From contig RXOA01000038.1 of assembly GCA_003979035.1 (NCBI GenBank), positions 1-10,771 on the forward strand: 10,771 nt of DNA, given 5' to 3'. Both the position numbers and the translations under genes were made by a program. Numbering within the stretch: position 1 is the first letter of the stretch; the number at the start of each line of letters is the position of its first letter. The notes beneath the pieces are model-generated. The model made no database searches. It was not told the origin of the DNA and saw only the letters and a list, made by a program, of their open reading frames with translations. Below are positions 1 through 5,307 of this stretch, piece after piece. The stretch comes from Candidatus Bipolaricaulota bacterium (lineage in GTDB: Bacteria; Bipolaricaulota; Bipolaricaulia; UBA7950; UBA9294).

Positions 1-665
1 AGGTCATCCGGCCCTGGCTGCCGGACAAGGACTTTCTTCGCGAACACAGAACCGCGGAGGTCCATCAGGGGGCGATGGTTCGCTGGGACAACTACGAAGG
101 CGTTGAGCCGTACATCGAGACCTTCAATCCCGCGTTGTGGGAGCGATTCCAGCGCACCATCGACTTCAGTGCGTTCCAAGATCGCGGGAGGATCAATCCG
201 ACGTATCTTGACCGCAACTGCCCGCACAGCTTCTACTTCGCGCCGCTTCGCGGGCGATCAGGGCGTGTTGTGCTGACGACGAACCATTTTGTGATCCCGG
301 AGATGCGACTCTGCGGCATGGCGCGCTGGGCGAACCGCGTCTTCAAAGGGCGAGCTGATGACAGTCAGTGGCGCTATGACGAACTGAACCGCCGCATTCT
401 GGACGTACTGGAGAGAGACGGAGCCGTCTCGTACGATGAGGCGAAGGGCCTGATCGACTTTCTTGCCCCAGACGGTGACTTCCCGGAGTACTACCGGCAG
501 ATTCCCAAGGGACCTGACGGGAAGGAAACGATGATCTATGGGAGCGTTTCGTTGTTCGATCTCAAGAAGCGAACCGTGGAGAGCCACTACGGGTACTCCG
601 CCGATCGATGGGTAAGAGTCGAGCTGCTCCGCTACATCGAGGGAGCGCGGCGGTCCTCCGAATGA
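1..665 (+). CDS. C45-type autoproteolytic acyltransferase/amide hydrolase, C-terminal part
   Basis: The reading frame is open to the left edge (codons start at base 3), so the true start and the N-terminal nucleophile Cys lie outside the window. The ATG at 75 has no SD and is probably internal. The visible part resembles the acyl-CoA:6-aminopenicillanate acyltransferase (AAT, peptidase C45) group of Ntn hydrolases. It has a TTNHFVIPEM stretch like the family's conserved TNHF, then an RY-containing helix, and near the C-terminus a GSVSLFDLKKRTVESHYGY segment that fits the strand where this family has a Ser and Asp before a Gly-Tyr turn. Members cleave or transfer linear amide bonds after self-cleavage; the substrate here is unknown. 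The next gene starts about 95 bases downstream on the same strand. Assignment is by motif memory and moderately sure. Confidence 0.55.
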   Translation, partial: VIRPWLPDKDFLREHRTAEVHQGAMVRWDNYEGVEPYIETFNPALWERFQRTIDFSAFQDRGRINPTYLDRNCPHSFYFAPLRGRSGRVVLTTNHFVIPEMRLCGMARWANRVFKGRADDSQWRYDELNRRILDVLERDGAVSYDEAKGLIDFLAPDGDFPEYYRQIPKGPDGKETMIYGSVSLFDLKKRTVESHYGYSADRWVRVELLRYIEGARRSSE

Positions 666-761
666 AAAAGCGAACCGGGCGTTTGACGAGAGGCCGGCGG
701 ATCGAACAAGCAGGATGGCTGGTTCGAGCTGTTGTCTGAAGATACGGAAGGAGCGGACCAG

Positions 762-1331
762 GTGTCAGAGCAATTGCTTGTCCTGATTGGTAGTCCTCGG
801 AAAGAGGGCAACAGCGCCACGCTTGCCGGTGAAGCCGCGGAACAGGCCCGGCAGTTAGGATCCGCCGTAGATACCGTCTTTCTTCACGATTTGCGGATCA
901 CGCCATGCGATGGGTGCGGCAAGTGCCGCCGATCGATCGATGCGGAGTGTGTCATCGAAGATGACATGACGTCGCTGTACCCGAAACTTCGCGGTGCATC
1001 CGCCATCCTCATCGCCACTCCGATCTATAGCTATTCTTCTACGGCGCAGACCAAGTTGTTGCTTGATCGGCTCTATGCTCTGGGAAGCAGCAACGGGAGT
1101 GCGCTTTCCGGGAAACGCTACGGGTTCATTGTGGTTTACGGCGGCAGCAACCCTTTCGATTCCGGCGCAGCGACAGCCATGCGCTGCTTCCACGATACGT
1201 TTGCTCGGAAGGCAAGCTGGATGCGGATGGTTCATGGCTCCGTCTCGGCGTTGGGAGATGCGGCAAAGAACGTCGATCTGCTGGTACAGGCACGAGAGTT
1301 GGGACAAGACCTGATCAGCGAGCGCGAATAG
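762..1331 (+). CDS. Iron-sulfur flavoprotein (flavodoxin-fold, NADPH-dependent FMN reductase family)
   Basis: I chose the GTG at 762 because GGAAGGAG (746-753) sits 8 bases upstream; a longer TTG start at 732 has no such site. The 189-residue product opens with the flavodoxin-like FMN phosphate loop GSPRKEGNSAT (10-20). It carries Cys49-x2-Cys52-x2-Cys55-x7-Cys63, the compact motif that binds a [4Fe-4S] cluster in archaeal and anaerobe iron-sulfur flavoproteins (Isf). ATPIYSYSSTAQTKLLLDR (85-103) matches the family's second FMN-contact segment, and YGGSN (126-130) the third. Such proteins are cytosolic electron-transfer flavoproteins linked in known cases to ferredoxin and to oxygen or peroxide detoxification; the partner here is unknown. 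Length is usual for the family. Fold and cofactors are well supported, the physiological role is not. Confidence 0.85.
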   Translation: MSEQLLVLIGSPRKEGNSATLAGEAAEQARQLGSAVDTVFLHDLRITPCDGCGKCRRSIDAECVIEDDMTSLYPKLRGASAILIATPIYSYSSTAQTKLLLDRLYALGSSNGSALSGKRYGFIVVYGGSNPFDSGAATAMRCFHDTFARKASWMRMVHGSVSALGDAAKNVDLLVQARELGQDLISERE

Positions 1332-1336
1332 GATTC

Positions 1337-1354
1337 TCCCGCTTCACAGCGGGA
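1337..1354 (+). terminator. Hairpin after the iron-sulfur flavoprotein gene
   Basis: A 7-bp perfect stem (TCCCGCT/AGCGGGA) with a TCAC loop lies 5 bases after the stop codon. No T-tract follows, so it may be a weak or factor-assisted terminator, or an mRNA 3'-end stabiliser. A second stem, GCGGAC (1360-1365) with GTCCGC (1375-1380), follows it. Confidence 0.35.
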
Positions 1355-1434
1355 AGGTGGCGGACCTGTTGGGTGTCCGCTACCGGGTTGAGGCAAGGGC
1401 TTGTCCGACAGGCGGGGGAAGATACGGAGGCGCG

Positions 1435-2088
1435 ATGAGGGAACTTCGATCCGAGCCGTACATCTGGGTGACATGGCTGACGAAACTTCTGGCCGGCGAG
1501 AGTGCGTGTGAATGGTCGGCGTGGTTTCGTGCTCACCACAAAGACTACGACAAGCTCCCCGTGGACTTCGACCTTGCCAAGTGGACGATGGAACACGGCG
1601 AACTCGTCAACAGCCGACGCGAGCAACTTCGAGATGAAGGCTATGATGTCTACATCGAGGACGAAAACGCGTTCCGGAGAATCGGCAAGACAGGAATCGT
1701 CGTATCGGGAAAGCCGGACATTCTGGCGATCCGTGACGGGCAAGGGGTGATTGAGGACTGCAAGACCGGCCGGCCGAGGATCTCGGATCAGCTCCAGGTC
1801 CTTGTGTATATGCTCCTTCTGCCGATCAACAATGAGCGATGCAAGAACGTCGCGCTCTCGGGGCGTGTCGTCTACCGAACCAGCACGGTCGACATTCCGA
1901 TGACAGCGCTGGATGATGCATTTCGCGAAGGGTTCGTCGAGTTGATCCATCGTGTCGGTGGAGACTCCCCGCTTGCCAAGGTGCCGCTGTGGTCGGAGTG
2001 TCGGTGGTGCGATATCGGCCCGGCGGATTGTCTGTATCGCGTCACCGAACCGCCGGAATCCGTGGAAGCGCAAACCGACCTGTTTTAG
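1435..2088 (+). CDS. Cas4/RecB-like PD-(D/E)XK nuclease with probable Fe-S cluster
   Basis: I chose the ATG at 1435 because GGAGG (1426-1430) lies just upstream; the upstream extension of the frame to 1357 looks non-coding. The 217-residue product shows the RecB/Cas4 nuclease signature in order: His54 (MEHGELV), Asp95 in SGKPD, Asp108-x-Lys110 in VIEDCKTG, and Gln121-x3-Tyr125. Cys25 near the N-terminus pairs with a C-terminal trio Cys189-x2-Cys192-x6-Cys199, the one-plus-three arrangement of the [4Fe-4S] staple in Cas4 and AddB/Dna2-type nucleases. It should therefore be a metal-dependent DNA exonuclease or end-processing enzyme. No helicase, Cas1/Cas2 or CRISPR array is in the window, so a CRISPR role is not supported and DNA repair or an orphan function is equally likely. 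Neighbours are metabolic genes. Fold is well supported, function open. Confidence 0.75.
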   Translation: MRELRSEPYIWVTWLTKLLAGESACEWSAWFRAHHKDYDKLPVDFDLAKWTMEHGELVNSRREQLRDEGYDVYIEDENAFRRIGKTGIVVSGKPDILAIRDGQGVIEDCKTGRPRISDQLQVLVYMLLLPINNERCKNVALSGRVVYRTSTVDIPMTALDDAFREGFVELIHRVGGDSPLAKVPLWSECRWCDIGPADCLYRVTEPPESVEAQTDLF

Positions 2089-2129
2089 GCGCTTTCTCAA
2101 GGAGAGAGAGGAGGATACGTGTCCCCCCC

Positions 2130-2159
2130 TTGACGCTCCCTGTACGGGTAACGTATAGA
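2130..2159 (+). promoter_or_regulatory. Candidate sigma-70-type promoter upstream of the nifU-like gene
   Basis: TTGACG (2130-2135) and TATAGA (2154-2159) are separated by 18 bases, in the gap after the nuclease gene. Transcription would start near 2166 and give a leader of about 325 bases before the nifU-like ATG. Confidence 0.4.
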
Positions 2160-2165
2160 TAGTGT

Positions 2166-2190
2166 AACGCGGATTGCGGCCGCGTTTTCT
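2166..2190 (+). terminator. Terminator-like hairpin at the predicted transcript start
   Basis: AACGCGG (2166-2172) pairs with CCGCGTT (2180-2186) over a 7-base loop and is followed by TTCT. It could end transcripts from the nuclease gene. For the promoter at 2130 it would fall at the very 5' end of the RNA, where it could only act as a stabilising stem. Confidence 0.35.
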
Positions 2191-2491
2191 ATTGGAGCCT
2201 CTCCTGATCGATTCCCTTTCTTTGCGGTTTCCTGCGCCGAACGCCTCGCTGGCTGTTGCCCAATTCCTCCCCAAGGGGGTTCGACGGCGGTCGATTCGGG
2301 CCGTGGAGACCGACGCTCGCAGCGGGTATCCTACACGGTCCGCGGCACTCGTTCGGCAGGCCTCGTGGCTTGGGTGTTCGAGCGGGTGGAAGCCTTGTTT
2401 GGGACGAAGAGGGCTTCCTTGGGAAACGGGATCGGACCTTGCTGGTCGAGACGAAGATCGGGCGGATGAACAACCGCCGACGGAGGGGAGC
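2187..2491 (+). other. About 300-base untranslated stretch, possible structured leader
   Basis: No convincing gene is seen on either strand; the open frames lack start signals and family resemblance. Short inverted repeats are present: GACCG/CGGTC (2308-2312 with 2336-2340), GGAAGCC/GGCTTCC (2388-2394 with 2412-2418), and GGCGG/CCGCC (2461-2465 with 2474-2478). The last sits immediately before the SD of the nifU-like gene. I recognise no known riboswitch class. Confidence 0.3.
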
Positions 2492-2716
2492 ATGATCAAG
2501 GAAGATGTTCAGAACGCACTTGAGGATATCCGGCCGGCGCTGCAGGCCGACGGTGGCGACGTGGAGCTCGTTGAGGTGACCGAGCAAGGCGTCGTCCGCG
2601 TGCGATTGCAGGGTGCCTGCAACGGATGCCCGATGGCGGCGATGACGTTGAAAGACGGAATTGAACGCGTTCTCAAGCAGCAAGTCCCCGGTGTGACTGA
2701 GGTTGAGTCCGTCTAG
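2492..2716 (+). CDS. NifU-like C-terminal domain Fe-S scaffold/carrier protein
   Basis: The 74-residue protein is essentially a single NifU C-terminal (Nfu) domain. DIRPALQADGGDVELVEV (12-29) is the family's opening segment and GACNGCPMA (41-49) holds the Cys43-x2-Cys46 pair that bridges a [4Fe-4S] cluster between two monomers. It should assemble or deliver clusters in the cytosol. The ATG at 2492 is set by a long purine-rich SD, GGAGGGGAG (2482-2490), directly upstream; the frame continues upstream but that stretch does not look coding. No nifS, isc or suf gene is nearby, so it would act as a stand-alone carrier. Three flanking proteins have Cys motifs, two of them probable Fe-S proteins, but a direct link is inference. 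Family assignment is firm. Confidence 0.92.
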   Translation: MIKEDVQNALEDIRPALQADGGDVELVEVTEQGVVRVRLQGACNGCPMAAMTLKDGIERVLKQQVPGVTEVESV

Positions 2717-2790
2717 TAAGGATTCTCGACGGCGTGTCTGCTCGCTCTCGGAGCGCTGTGGCGGCAATCAGTGCAGCCGGGGAGAATCCG

Positions 2791-3345
2791 ATGCGGAGAA
2801 CCCTGATCAGTATTTCGGTTCGAACGTCTGACATCGATGTCTCCGGCAGGGCGAGCAATGTTGCCTTTGTTCGCTGGCTGGAGGATGCACGTCGCGCGCT
2901 GCTCGACGAGGCTGGCACGTCGATTGGCACTCTGATGGAAGAAGGGTTCCTTCCCGCGGTGCTACGAACCGAAATCCTCTACCGCCATCCGGTTTGTGTG
3001 GAGGACCCGCTTCGTGCCGAGGTCTGGATCGATCAACTTCGGCGCGCGAGGTATCGGATCGCGTTTCAGTTCATGGTTGGCGAGAACATCGTCGCATCTG
3101 GGACTCAGGATGGAGTATTGGTCGGTTTGAAGACGCTGCGTCCGGGGCGGATGCCGCAATCGGTGCGAGACGGCTTGCTTCCGTTCACGGAGAGGCATCA
3201 TCGCAGTTGTGCTCCACGGTCTCGAGGTCTGGACGGGACTGAGGCCGTAGGAGAGATCGTCAACCGGTGGCGGGAACCTCTCGCGGAAGAATGCGTGCGG
3301 TCAAGCGGCTCGCGGATCCCTGTTCTTGCGATCAGCTCTTGGTAG
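2791..3345 (+). CDS. Acyl-CoA thioesterase, 4HBT hotdog family, with suspect C-terminal tail
   Basis: The ATG at 2791 is preceded by GGGGAG (2779-2784) at 6 bases. Residues 8-34 follow the YbgC/FadM-type pattern: the SDIDVSG turn carries the usual catalytic Asp (position 14 or 16), then Asn23 and the helix VRWLEDAR. Position 20 is Arg where the family often has His. The hotdog fold should end near residue 132, giving the usual size of about 130-140. The ORF nevertheless runs to 184 residues. The last part (about 151-184) is antisense to the end of the broken deacetylase gene on the other strand and looks low-complexity and basic, so I suspect the original stop codon was lost. Role: hydrolysis of acyl-CoA thioesters in the cytosol, chain length unknown. 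It starts 74 bases after the nifU-like gene and may be cotranscribed with it. Confidence 0.78.
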   Translation: MRRTLISISVRTSDIDVSGRASNVAFVRWLEDARRALLDEAGTSIGTLMEEGFLPAVLRTEILYRHPVCVEDPLRAEVWIDQLRRARYRIAFQFMVGENIVASGTQDGVLVGLKTLRPGRMPQSVRDGLLPFTERHHRSCAPRSRGLDGTEAVGEIVNRWREPLAEECVRSSGSRIPVLAISSW

Positions 3346-3964
3346 GTGATATGGGAATCCAGCGCTTGTCGGAACCGCTCCATGTCTGTCATGCTGATTT
3401 CTGCCGGGCAGGCGATTTCGGAAGCTCTCGATCCGGCCAGCTGGTGAATCCCCGTTCCTGATTGGGCCTGCTACTCTGTCAGCGTGAAGCATGCCAGCCG
3501 CCGGACGGACGAACTCCTCTCATCTGAGGAAGGGAGCCACCGTTCCTGTCCCCGCGGCAGAGGACACCAAGCGGCCGGAGAGCCCGTTGATGCCGTGGGC
3601 GGGGTAGGTTCCCCGCAATGTGCGGCCTGAGGCAGCGGACCGACTCCGCGATCGCCCTTCGATCCATTGAGGATCAACCGTTGTCTGTTTCCCATCCGAC
3701 AAGTCAAGAACGATCAGATCAGACAGATCAAGCACTCGAGCCACGCCCGCCATTTCCGTGCGGCGAACGTTGCCCCTCTCCCGCACGGAAAGCCCAATCG
3801 AGTGCCGGACCTTGGTTGCGCCTCCACGGGAGCGGTGTGAGCAGAAACACCTCATGGGCCGCGATTCGAGCGGATATCCCCGATGCCGGGCCGAAGGACG
3901 CATCATCGGGGTGAGGAAGGACATAGAGAATCTTTGAAGAAATCAGACTTCGAGCATGCGGCAT
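3241..3964 (-). pseudogene. Broken PIG-L/LmbE-type deacetylase
   Basis: Joined across frames, the minus strand reads as one PIG-L deacetylase. Frame 1 (3964 to about 3836) gives KILYVLPHPDD, the zinc-binding signature, then HEVFLLT. Frame 2 (about 3836-3658) gives RGGATKVRH, GLSVRERGNVRRTEM and VLDLSDG. Frame 1 again (about 3658-3609) gives AIAESVRCLRPHIAG. Frame 2 again (about 3609-3574) gives TYPAHGING. Frame 3 gives RRLACFTLTE, then a TAG at 3473-3471, then ALDSHITYQELIARTGIRE. A last segment in frame 2 (about 3297-3241) gives AFFRERFPPPVDDLSYGL. The order and the total of about 240 codons match an intact family member. Five frame changes and one stop mean no functional protein. The predicted start overlaps the end of the upstream GNAT gene by 22 bases, so it was the third gene of that operon. 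Family members remove N-acetyl groups from sugars or related amines. Confidence 0.82.
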
Positions 3965-4470
3965 GCACCGGGCCGAGACAGGAACTTCCGCATCGGCTGA
4001 TACTCAAAGCCGGCGCCATCGAAGACGCGCATCGTTTGCACGCCGGTGAAACGCTTGTACCCCATTGCCTGGTAGAAGGGGACGGCAGGCAACGTTGCCG
4101 CGACGCGGAGGATGGTCCCGTGTTGCCTCCGAACCTCCGCCTCGAATCGCTCGACCAGAGCCCGCCCGACCCCGTGGCGGTGATCCTCTCCGCGGACAAA
4201 CAGACTCCCCAATTGCGTAGGTCGTCCGCGAAGCACACCGATGACGCCTCTCGCTTGCTCGGCGACCAACACGATCTCCGAGCGGATCGCTTCGCGGATG
4301 GCCTCTTCATGAACAGCGTCGCGCGACTTGGCATGCCGAAAAGGTCCGAGCATCTCCAACTGCCCGACGCGATTCAGGTGCGCCAGATTGTAGGCGCGGA
4401 ACGTGTCGGCGATCAGCAGCCCCACGGTTCTCGCATCCTTGATCTCGCAATACGGGCGGATGCGGATCAT
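3943..4470 (-). CDS. GNAT-family N-acetyltransferase
   Basis: The 175-residue protein has a GNAT fold. After an N-terminal substrate region, LGSLFVRGEDHRHGVGRALVE (87-107) gives the beta-4 strand and the acetyl-CoA pyrophosphate loop, with HRHGVG in place of the usual R/Q-x-x-G-x-G/A. FYQAMGYKRF (132-141) is the typical late motif. The ATG at 4470 overlaps the stop of the upstream GNAT gene as ATGA, indicating an operon and probable translational coupling. Its 3' end overlaps the start of the deacetylase pseudogene. It should transfer acetyl from acetyl-CoA to an amine of a small molecule or protein; the substrate cannot be told from sequence. Confidence 0.8.
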   Translation of the reverse strand: MIRIRPYCEIKDARTVGLLIADTFRAYNLAHLNRVGQLEMLGPFRHAKSRDAVHEEAIREAIRSEIVLVAEQARGVIGVLRGRPTQLGSLFVRGEDHRHGVGRALVERFEAEVRRQHGTILRVAATLPAVPFYQAMGYKRFTGVQTMRVFDGAGFEYQPMRKFLSRPGACRMLEV

Positions 4471-5078
4471 GATGTCGGCACCCCCTGCTTCTCAATCCTC
4501 CGGCCATCCACCCAGTCCTCGGCAAGCACCGCGTAGCGAACCGTGTCGATCCACGGCCCCTCCGGCATCGTCGGAGGATGCGCCTTGATGAAGTGGGCTT
4601 CCTTGCGCATCCCCAGCCGCTCCATCACGGCCCACGATGCTGTGTTGGTGTAGATCGTTCCGGCGAAGATGCGATGGTAGTTGTGCGCATCGAACAAGTA
4701 GGAGATGAGTCCTTGCGCCGCTTCCGTGGCGAATCCGTGGCTGCGGTAATCGATTCCGATTCCCCAGCCGATCTCACCCTGACGATTCCCGTTGCTGACC
4801 ACGGTCACCAATCCGATCACGCGTTGATCCGACTTTCGTTCGATGGCGAAATCAACGCATGCGTGAGGCTCAAACAGGGCCAGCCGGTTCTGCTGGTCAA
4901 CATACTCGGCAAGACCTTCGCTGTCGTGAGGGATATTCGGTGTCTCCGCGGCAACGGAAGGATGGCTGACGACCGCGAGCAGATCGTCGATATCGCTCGG
5001 CAAGAATCGGCGGATCCGCAGGCGCCGAGTTTCGATGCCCTCTGGAGTCAGCTCGTGCCCTTGCCGGATGTCGTTCAA
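4467..5078 (-). CDS. RimJ/RimL-type GNAT acetyltransferase
   Basis: I chose the TTG at 5078-5076, which has a strong SD, GGGGGAG (5092-5086), 7 bases upstream; the frame stays open further upstream but with no family resemblance. The resulting 203 residues are the usual size for the RimJ/RimL (Acetyltransf_3) group. ETRRLRIRRFLPSDIDDL (16-33) is the characteristic opening, EIGWGIGIDYRSHGFATEA (102-120) the acetyl-CoA binding strand and loop, and TNTASWAVMERLGMRKEA (144-161) the conserved Asn and C-terminal motif. It is the first gene of the minus-strand operon, followed directly by a second GNAT. The name RimJ/RimL describes sequence type only; many relatives acetylate small molecules rather than ribosomal proteins. 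Confidence 0.85.
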   Translation of the reverse strand: MNDIRQGHELTPEGIETRRLRIRRFLPSDIDDLLAVVSHPSVAAETPNIPHDSEGLAEYVDQQNRLALFEPHACVDFAIERKSDQRVIGLVTVVSNGNRQGEIGWGIGIDYRSHGFATEAAQGLISYLFDAHNYHRIFAGTIYTNTASWAVMERLGMRKEAHFIKAHPPTMPEGPWIDTVRYAVLAEDWVDGRRIEKQGVPTS

Positions 5079-5236
5079 AGCCGATCTCCCCCTGTCCTGC
5101 TGCACTCCGAGCAAGCAACAGGCCCCAAGGAAGGACTCGCAAGTTCGCGGAGCGGGATTTGACCGCAGGCTGTCCTGCTTCGTGCCCGGAGTTCGATTGG
5201 GTTCAATGGGCAACGCCTGTGTCTGCCTGATTTGCG

Positions 5237-5264
5237 TTTCCAGTTTTGGGTGCCGCACTATACA
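5237..5264 (+). promoter_or_regulatory. Candidate promoter of the serpin gene
   Basis: TTTCCA (5237-5242) and TATACA (5259-5264) are spaced 16 bases apart, with a predicted start near 5271 and the serpin ATG at 5308. The -35 box is weak. The site overlaps a minus-strand candidate promoter. Confidence 0.3.
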
Positions 5265-5285
5265 TGCGTGAGATGTTGCATGCAA
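5257..5285 (-). promoter_or_regulatory. Candidate promoter of the GNAT operon
   Basis: On the minus strand, TTGCAT (5285-5280) and TATAGT (5262-5257) are 17 bases apart. The -10 box matches the consensus at five of six positions, the -35 at three. The -35 lies inside the perfect 10-base palindrome TTGCATGCAA (5276-5285), a possible operator between the divergent genes. Confidence 0.3.
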
Positions 5286-5307
5286 TCTGGAGCCCGAGGA
5301 GCGACAC

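Noticed and set aside
716..726. GGTTCGA resembling a tRNA T-loop
   Set aside because: No acceptor, anticodon or D-arm pairing can be drawn around it.
732..761. Longer TTG start for the iron-sulfur flavoprotein
   Set aside because: The GTG at 762 has a strong SD at 8 bases and starts directly at the flavodoxin first strand.
1435..2088. CRISPR-Cas locus around the Cas4-like nuclease
   Set aside because: There is no repeat array and no cas1, cas2 or effector gene in the window.
2130..2141. The 12-mer TTGACGCTCCCT occurs at 2130-2141 (+) and 10488-10477 (-), as a possible shared promoter element
   Set aside because: Several 12-base matches are expected by chance in a window of this size counting both strands, and the second copy has no good -10 box.
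2174..2491. N-terminal extension of the nifU-like protein
   Set aside because: The stretch has no family resemblance and the ATG at 2492 has a long purine-rich SD directly before it.
3520..3924. Separate minus-strand genes of 78-134 codons within 3471-3964
   Set aside because: Each is only a fragment of the same frameshifted deacetylase; their motifs join in order across frames.
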